A DNA stretch of 27,529 bases from Pseudomonadota bacterium. Lineage in GTDB: Bacteria > Pseudomonadota > Alphaproteobacteria > Acetobacterales > Acetobacteraceae. The notes under the pieces are model-generated. The model searched no databases and was not told the DNA's origin. It saw only the letters and a program-made list of their open reading frames with translations. This document shows, one piece after another, positions 23,267-27,529 of the stretch. The position numbers were made by a program, and so were the translations under genes. Location: assembly GCA_021780935.1 (NCBI GenBank), contig JAJXXT010000041.1, forward strand, positions 1-27,529, written 5' to 3'. Numbering within the stretch: the stretch's first letter is position 1; every line of letters starts with the position of its first letter.

Positions 23267-24559
23267 ATGTCGGGCCGTATCGAGGGGCTGATCGCGCGGC
23301 TTCAGGCGCGCCATCCGCGCCTGATCGACCTGTCTCTCGGGCGCATGCAGCGGGTGCTGGGGGCACTGGGCGACCCGCATCGACGCCTGCCGCCGGTGCT
23401 GCATGTCGCCGGCACCAACGGCAAGGGCAGCACCTGCGCTTTTCTGCGCGCCATCGGCGAGGCGGCGGGAATGCGCGTGCATGTCTTCATCTCGCCGCAC
23501 CTGGTGCGCTTCAACGAACGCATCCGCCTCGCCGGCTCGCTGGTCGAGGACGCGACGCTGGAGGCCGCGATCGACACCGTCGAGCGGGTGAACGGCGATG
23601 CACCTCTTTCCGTGTTCGAGACGATCCAGGCCGCCGCGTTTCTGCTGTTCGCCGAGACACCGGCCGAGCTCTGCGTGCTGGAGGTGGGGCTCGGCGGGCG
23701 CTGGGACGCGACCAACGTCGTCGAGCACCCGGCCGGCTGCGCCATCACCTCGATCTCCATGGACCACCGCGATTTCCTCGGCGACACCATCGCCAAGATC
23801 GCCGGCGAGAAGGCGGGGATCATCAAGCCCGGCGTGCCGGTCGCGACCGGGTGGCAGCAGGCCGAGGCGATGGCGGTGATCGAGGCGACGGCGGCCGCGC
23901 ACGCGGCACCGCTGCTGCGCCGCGACCGGGAGTGGCGCGCTGAGGCGGATGGCGCGGACCTGGTCTGGAGCGATAGCGAAACGACGATGCGCCTGCCGCA
24001 GCCCGCCCTGCCGGGCGCGCACCAGCACGACAATGCCGGCATCGCCGTGGCCGCGATCCGCGCCGCCCGCCTTGGCATCGGCGAGGCCGCCATCGCCGCC
24101 GGCATCGCGCACGCCACCTGGCCCGCACGGATGCAGCGCCTTTCCGGCGCACTGGCGAAATCCCTGCCCACGGACTGGGAACTCTGGCTCGATGGCGGTC
24201 ATAACGAAGGCGGCGGGGCGGCGATCGGGGCGTTTCTCGCGACCTGGACCGATCGTCCCACCCATGTCGTCGTGGGTATGAAACAGTCGAAGGACAGTGC
24301 CGGGTTTCTGGCACCGATCCTGGCGCACGCGGCGAGCCTCTTTGCGGTTGCGGAACCGGGCCAGCACCTCGCGATGCCGATCGCGGACATCATCGCGGCA
24401 TCGGGCGGCGTGGCGCGGCCGGGGCCGACCATCGCGGCGGCGCTGGCGGAACTGGTTCGCGAACAGGGGCCGCACCAGCGCCGGGCCCGCGTGCTGATCT
24501 GCGGCAGCCTCTACCTCGCGGGCGAGGTGCTGAAGGCCGACGGAACGCTACCGGAATAA
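23267..24559 (+). CDS. folC: Bifunctional folylpolyglutamate synthase / dihydrofolate synthase
   Basis: This 430-residue Mur-ligase family enzyme adds glutamate to dihydropteroate and to folates. The P-loop is GTNGKGS (49-55), followed by ISPHLVRFNERI. LEVGLGGRWDATN and the SMDHRDFLGDTIAKIAGEKAGIIK segment are standard; the usual Asp-His-x-x-x-LG pattern is kept. A C-terminal ligase domain with LDGGHNEGG (usually DGAHN) follows. It starts six bases after accD. Its TAA is one base from the stop of the opposing cyclodeaminase-family gene. Confidence 0.97.
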   Translation: MSGRIEGLIARLQARHPRLIDLSLGRMQRVLGALGDPHRRLPPVLHVAGTNGKGSTCAFLRAIGEAAGMRVHVFISPHLVRFNERIRLAGSLVEDATLEAAIDTVERVNGDAPLSVFETIQAAAFLLFAETPAELCVLEVGLGGRWDATNVVEHPAGCAITSISMDHRDFLGDTIAKIAGEKAGIIKPGVPVATGWQQAEAMAVIEATAAAHAAPLLRRDREWRAEADGADLVWSDSETTMRLPQPALPGAHQHDNAGIAVAAIRAARLGIGEAAIAAGIAHATWPARMQRLSGALAKSLPTDWELWLDGGHNEGGGAAIGAFLATWTDRPTHVVVGMKQSKDSAGFLAPILAHAASLFAVAEPGQHLAMPIADIIAASGGVARPGPTIAAALAELVREQGPHQRRARVLICGSLYLAGEVLKADGTLPE

Positions 24560-24560
24560 C

Positions 24561-25511
24561 TCAGCGCAGCCGCCGCCAGACCAGGCCCGCCAGCGCGATG
24601 TCGCCGAGCGCGATGCCGCGAAACGCGAAGCCCGTGCGTTCCGCCTCGTTCAGGCGCGCCGGCATCCGGCCCATCACGAGATCGGCGAGGTCGCCGCCCA
24701 CGCGCGCGAGCGGCACCATCGGCCGCTCCGCCAGCCGCTCCTGCGGCAGGTCGTCGATGGCGATACGGTCGAAGCCGCCCAGCCCCTCCGCCTGCCAGGA
24801 CACCGCGAGGTCGACCATGGTGGCGAAGGCCCCGGGGCGCAGTTGCCGCGCATCGAGAAAAGGTGCCGCCCCCATGTCGACGGAGGACACGACGATATCC
24901 GCGGCCAGTGCCGCCTCCGCATCGACGGCCATGGCGTCGAGCCCGCGGGCACGCACCGCCGCCAGCACCGCGTCGCGGTTCGCCGCCCCGCGCCCGGCGA
25001 CCAGCACCTGGCGCAGCGGAAACATCGCCGCCATGGCCGCGAGGTGGGAATGCGCCTGCACGCCGCAGCCGATGAGCCCCAGCGTCGCCGCGTCCGCCCG
25101 CGCCAGGCGCCGCGCCGCCACCGCCGACAGCCCCGCCGTGCGCAGTGCTGTCACCCAGGCGCCGTCCAGCAGCGCCAGCGGCTCGCCGCTGCGCCCGTCC
25201 AGCACCAGCACGCTGCCGAGCACCGAGGGCAGGCCGCGCGCCTTGTTGGCGGCGTTGGCGACCAGCGCCTTCACCACCACCAGCTCGGCATCGATGCCGA
25301 GCATGGCCAGGGCCATGCGCCCGTCGCCGGGCTGGATATAGGCTTTCGGTGCCGTGCGCAGCGCGCCGGCGGCCTGGGCGCGGATGGCGGCCTCGATCGC
25401 GTCCACCACCTCGGCGGTGGTCAGGTTCAGGGCGTCCAAGGCAGCGGCGGACAGAAACGCCGGGGCGCTGCCCCGCACCCCACCAGGAACCTGAGGTTCC
25501 TGGACCTCCAT
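24561..25511 (-). CDS. Ornithine cyclodeaminase / mu-crystallin family NAD(P)-dependent protein
   Basis: This 316-residue protein has the family's substrate lysine region (VVVKALVANAANKARGLPSVLG), VLVLDGRSGEPLALLDGAWVTALRTAG, and a Rossmann motif LGLIGCGVQAHSHLAAM, followed by VSSVDMGAAPFLDARQLRPGAFATMVD. Members include ornithine cyclodeaminase, alanine dehydrogenase and imino-acid (pyrroline-2-carboxylate) reductases; sequence alone does not decide. The start at 25511 is taken because it lies 16 nt after trxA. However, the first 16 residues are encoded by a palindromic element and are not family-like, and a GTG at 25478 could be the original start. It converges on folC. Confidence 0.88.
   Translation of the reverse strand: MEVQEPQVPGGVRGSAPAFLSAAALDALNLTTAEVVDAIEAAIRAQAAGALRTAPKAYIQPGDGRMALAMLGIDAELVVVKALVANAANKARGLPSVLGSVLVLDGRSGEPLALLDGAWVTALRTAGLSAVAARRLARADAATLGLIGCGVQAHSHLAAMAAMFPLRQVLVAGRGAANRDAVLAAVRARGLDAMAVDAEAALAADIVVSSVDMGAAPFLDARQLRPGAFATMVDLAVSWQAEGLGGFDRIAIDDLPQERLAERPMVPLARVGGDLADLVMGRMPARLNEAERTGFAFRGIALGDIALAGLVWRRLR
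25461..25503. repeat. Two adjacent perfect hairpins at the 5' end of the cyclodeaminase-family gene
   Basis: CCAGGAACC (25483-25491) and GGTTCCTGG (25495-25503) form a 9-bp palindrome with a 3-nt loop. Next to it, CGGGGC (25461-25466) and GCCCCG (25470-25475) form a 6-bp one with a 3-nt loop. The pair lies just inside the gene's predicted start. The layout resembles REP-like palindromic elements that I recall from high-GC Rhodospirillales genomes, but I cannot count copies here. Confidence 0.65.
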
Positions 25512-25527
25512 CACACGCGGGCCGAGG

Positions 25528-25854
25528 TCAGATGGATTTCGCCACCCATTGCCGAAGCGCGCTCTTTGGCGCGGCACCCACCTGGGTCGCCACCGGCTTG
25601 CCGTCCTTGAACAGGATCAGCGTGGGGATGCCGCGCACGTTGTACTGCGTCGGTGTCATCGGGTTCTCGTCGATGTTCACCTTCGCGACCGTCAGGGTGC
25701 CGGCGTATTCCGCCGAAATCTCGTCGATCGCCGGCGCGATGGCGCGGCACGGGCCGCACCATTCGGCCCAGAAATCCACCAGCACCGGGCCCGGCGCCTT
25801 GAGCACGTCGGCCTGGAAACTGTCGTCGGTGACGGTCTTCGTGTGCTCGCTCAT
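25528..25854 (-). CDS. trxA: Thioredoxin
   Basis: This 108-residue disulfide reductase has the WCGPC active site (Cys33, Cys36), preceded by VLVDFWAEW. It also has the cis-proline loop RGIPTLILF and a normal C-terminus. GGAGA seven bases before the ATG is a good ribosome-binding site. In many alphaproteobacteria trxA directly follows addA. Here a plus-strand hydroxyacid dehydrogenase separates them, so trxA must have its own promoter. Confidence 0.98.
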   Translation of the reverse strand: MSEHTKTVTDDSFQADVLKAPGPVLVDFWAEWCGPCRAIAPAIDEISAEYAGTLTVAKVNIDENPMTPTQYNVRGIPTLILFKDGKPVATQVGAAPKSALRQWVAKSI

Positions 25855-25881
25855 GTCGCTTCTCCGATTCGCCTGACCGCC

Positions 25882-25910
25882 AAAATGGCGAGCCGCTCGG
25901 TGCCGATCAA
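25882..25910 (-). promoter_or_regulatory. Candidate trxA promoter with a small dyad
   Basis: On the minus strand TTGATC (25910-25905, preceded by C) and CATTTT (25887-25882) are 17 nt apart, giving a leader of about 20 nt. A 5-bp palindrome, CGCCA/TGGCG (25878-25890), overlaps the -10. The -10 match is modest. The whole 25855-25978 divergent spacer otherwise shows no gene. Confidence 0.35.
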
Positions 25911-25978
25911 GCCCGGCCGATGGACAGGCCCCGCGCCCGGCGCGATGCTGGTGCGATCAGCCGGGGGAGGCGGCGCGC

Positions 25979-26956
25979 GTGAAGGTTTCGATCCTCGATG
26001 ACGTGTTCGACGTGCTGCGCACCCTGCCCTGCTTCGCCAGGCTCGCCGGCCACGACGTGACGGTCTGGAACGACCATGTGCAGGACACCGACATCCTCGC
26101 CGAACGACTGAAGGATGCCGAGGCGCTGGTGCTGATCCGCGAGCGCACCCGCATCGAGGCGGCGCTGGTCGAGCGCCTGCCGAAGCTGCGGCTGATCAGC
26201 CAGCGCGGCGTCTATCCGCATATCGACGTGCCGGCCTGCACGCGCGCCGGCATCGTCGTTTCCTCCAACATGCAGGCGGGCGGGCCCTCGCACGCAACGG
26301 TGGAGCTGACCTGGGCGCTGATTCTCGCCGCCGCGCGCCGCCTGCCGGAGCAGGTCGCCTCCGCCCGCGCCGGGCACTGGCAATGGGGAATGGGCCACAC
26401 GCTGCGCGGCAAGACGCTCGGCATCCACGGCTATGGCAAGATCGGCGCGGCGGTCGCGCAGATCGGGCGTGCCTTCGGCCTGCCGGTGCTGGTCTGGGCG
26501 CGCCAGGAATCCCGCGCGCGCGCCGCGGCCGACGGGCATGCGGTCGCGGCGAGCGCGGAGGATTTCTACGGCCGCTCCGATATCGTCACGCTGCATATGC
26601 GCATGCTGCCGGCCACGCGCGGCATCGTCACACCAGCCATGCTGGCGCGCATGAAGCCCGAGGCGATGCTGGTCAACACCAGCCGTGCCGGCCTGATCGC
26701 CCCGGGCGCGCTGGAGGCGGCGCTGCGCGCCGGCCGGCCCGGCCTCGCGGCGGTGGATGTCTACGAGAAGGAGCCGACTACCGACGATCCGCTGTTCGCG
26801 CTGCCGAACTGCCTGTGCACGCCGCATATCGGCTACGTGACGCACGAGGACTACGAGATGCAGTTCAGCGACGTCTTCGACCAGATCGTGGCCTATGCCG
26901 CCGGCGCGCCGACCAACGTCGTCAACCCCGAGGTGCTGGGCAAGCCGGGTTCATAG
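25979..26956 (+). CDS. D-isomer-specific 2-hydroxyacid dehydrogenase family protein
   Basis: This 325-residue enzyme reduces 2-keto acids or oxidises D-2-hydroxyacids with NAD(P). The nucleotide-binding motif is [14 protein letters not shown]. The catalytic triad is Arg236 (NTSRAGLI), Glu265 (EKEP) and His283 (TPHIGY). The N-terminal [22 protein letters not shown] is the usual substrate domain. The substrate (phosphoglycerate, glyoxylate or other) is not decided by sequence. The start is a GTG with GGGGGAGG eight bases upstream, one of the strongest ribosome-binding sites in the window. Its last 64 bases overlap the opposing addA coding end, and it splits the usual addA-trxA neighbourhood. 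Confidence 0.93.
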   Translation: MKVSILDDVFDVLRTLPCFARLAGHDVTVWNDHVQDTDILAERLKDAEALVLIRERTRIEAALVERLPKLRLISQRGVYPHIDVPACTRAGIVVSSNMQAGGPSHATVELTWALILAAARRLPEQVASARAGHWQWGMGHTLRGKTLGIHGYGKIGAAVAQIGRAFGLPVLVWARQESRARAAADGHAVAASAEDFYGRSDIVTLHMRMLPATRGIVTPAMLARMKPEAMLVNTSRAGLIAPGALEAALRAGRPGLAAVDVYEKEPTTDDPLFALPNCLCTPHIGYVTHEDYEMQFSDVFDQIVAYAAGAPTNVVNPEVLGKPGS

Positions 26957-27529
26957 CGGTCGAGCAACGCCGCCGGCAGGTCCATGACCACGGCACCCAC
27001 GGTCCAGACCAGCACGCAGCGCACCGTGTGGCCCGGCAGCGCGGCGGCGACCACGGCGCGATAGGCGGCCATCTGGCGCAGATAGGATACCGGCGCCGCC
27101 TCGGCCGCGGGCGGCGGGCGGCGATCGGTCTTGTAGTCGAGGATGGTGACCGTCCGCGCATCGATCGCGATGCGGTCGACCACGCCGCCCACGACCATGC
27201 CCGCGAGCCGGCCAGTGATCGGCACCTCGGCACGGCTCTCCGGCCCGAACGCCGCCGCCAGCGCCGGGTGCGCCAGCACTGCCACGACCTCGGCGAGTGC
27301 TGCCTCGGCCTCGGCGGGCGGGAATCCCTGGCAAGGCGCTTCCAGAAAGCGCCGTATTGCCGCCTCCCGCGCGGCGGGGGCCAATGACGGCACATGCTGC
27401 AGCAGCGCGTGCAGGGCCCGCCCGCGCGCCCGGCCCCGCGTCGCCTCCGCCCGCACCGCGAGCGGCGAGAGTGAAGCGGGTGGCGCGCCGAAGGCAGCGC
27501 CCTCCGGCCGGCTCGGCACCAGCGCGGCC
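26893..27529 (-). CDS. addA: AddA double-strand break repair helicase-nuclease, C-terminal part (5' end outside the window)
   Basis: The gene enters from the right edge; about 211 C-terminal residues are visible. This is the RecB-type nuclease domain of the AddAB helicase-nuclease, which processes DNA ends for recombination. [11 protein letters not shown] holds the first nuclease histidine. GVVDRIAID and ILDYKTDR hold the catalytic Asp and Lys. [12 protein letters not shown] is the QxxxY motif. [20 protein letters not shown] is close to the usual end. About twenty further residues after that are encoded antisense to the dehydrogenase. The GTG at 27519 is only an internal codon. addB would be expected further right. 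Confidence 0.88.
   Translation of the reverse strand, partial: AALVPSRPEGAAFGAPPASLSPLAVRAEATRGRARGRALHALLQHVPSLAPAAREAAIRRFLEAPCQGFPPAEAEAALAEVVAVLAHPALAAAFGPESRAEVPITGRLAGMVVGGVVDRIAIDARTVTILDYKTDRRPPPAAEAAPVSYLRQMAAYRAVVAAALPGHTVRCVLVWTVGAVVMDLPAALLDRYEPGLPSTSGLTTLVGAPAA

Overview
The window is about 27.5 kb of very GC-rich DNA packed with housekeeping genes. The gene content points to the class Alphaproteobacteria, most likely the family Acetobacteraceae (order Rhodospirillales). The main pointers are the run rpsA-ihfB-lapA-trpF ... trpB-trpA-accD-folC, addA and trxA close to folC, a TIGR02300-type zinc-ribbon protein, a class II-like EPSP synthase, an ETF-ubiquinone oxidoreductase divergent from a family-4 type uracil-DNA glycosylase, and promoters resembling the alphaproteobacterial CTTGAC...CTATAT form. 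The family assignment rests on remembered gene order and protein character, not on a database search.

Layout. 1-3.6 kb: a minus-strand group udg - lytic transglycosylase - moaB, followed beyond moaB by a large palindrome at the left edge. 3.7-5.3 kb: ETF-QO on the plus strand. 5.4-8.0 kb: a minus-strand pair, a gamma-glutamyltransferase-like lipoprotein and a class I aminotransferase. 8.0-10.25 kb: a plus-strand M48 metalloprotease with TPRs, then an orphan DNA methyltransferase. 10.25-10.6 kb: the minus-strand TIGR02300 gene. 10.8-17.4 kb: a plus-strand run aroA - cmk - SnoaL-like protein - GST, then rpsA with its own promoter and terminator, then ihfB - lapA - trpF. 17.5-20.3 kb: an exported protein with an (SPPAA)n repeat and an EamA-type exporter, both lying between trpF and trpBA. 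20.3-24.6 kb: trpB-trpA-accD-folC, tightly coupled. 24.6-25.9 kb: minus-strand trxA and an ornithine-cyclodeaminase family gene. 26.0-27.5 kb: a plus-strand D-2-hydroxyacid dehydrogenase whose 3' end overlaps the 3' end of addA, which runs off the right edge.

Functionally, aroA, trpF, trpB and trpA serve chorismate and tryptophan synthesis. accD and folC serve fatty-acid and folate metabolism. cmk, rpsA and ihfB serve nucleotide supply, translation and nucleoid structure. udg and addA serve DNA repair. Genes are separated by few bases, several convergent pairs share or abut stop codons, and only one textbook intrinsic terminator is visible (after rpsA).

I see no tRNA, rRNA, CRISPR array, insertion sequence, prophage or obvious defence island. 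I do not see a convincing new system. The observations most worth a second look are the orphan methyltransferase with a hairpin over its start region, the two genes interrupting trpF and trpBA, the palindromic repeats, the divergent active-site motifs (GGT-like, UDG, TrpF), the reiterated start codons of cmk, and the overlapping gene ends and starts.
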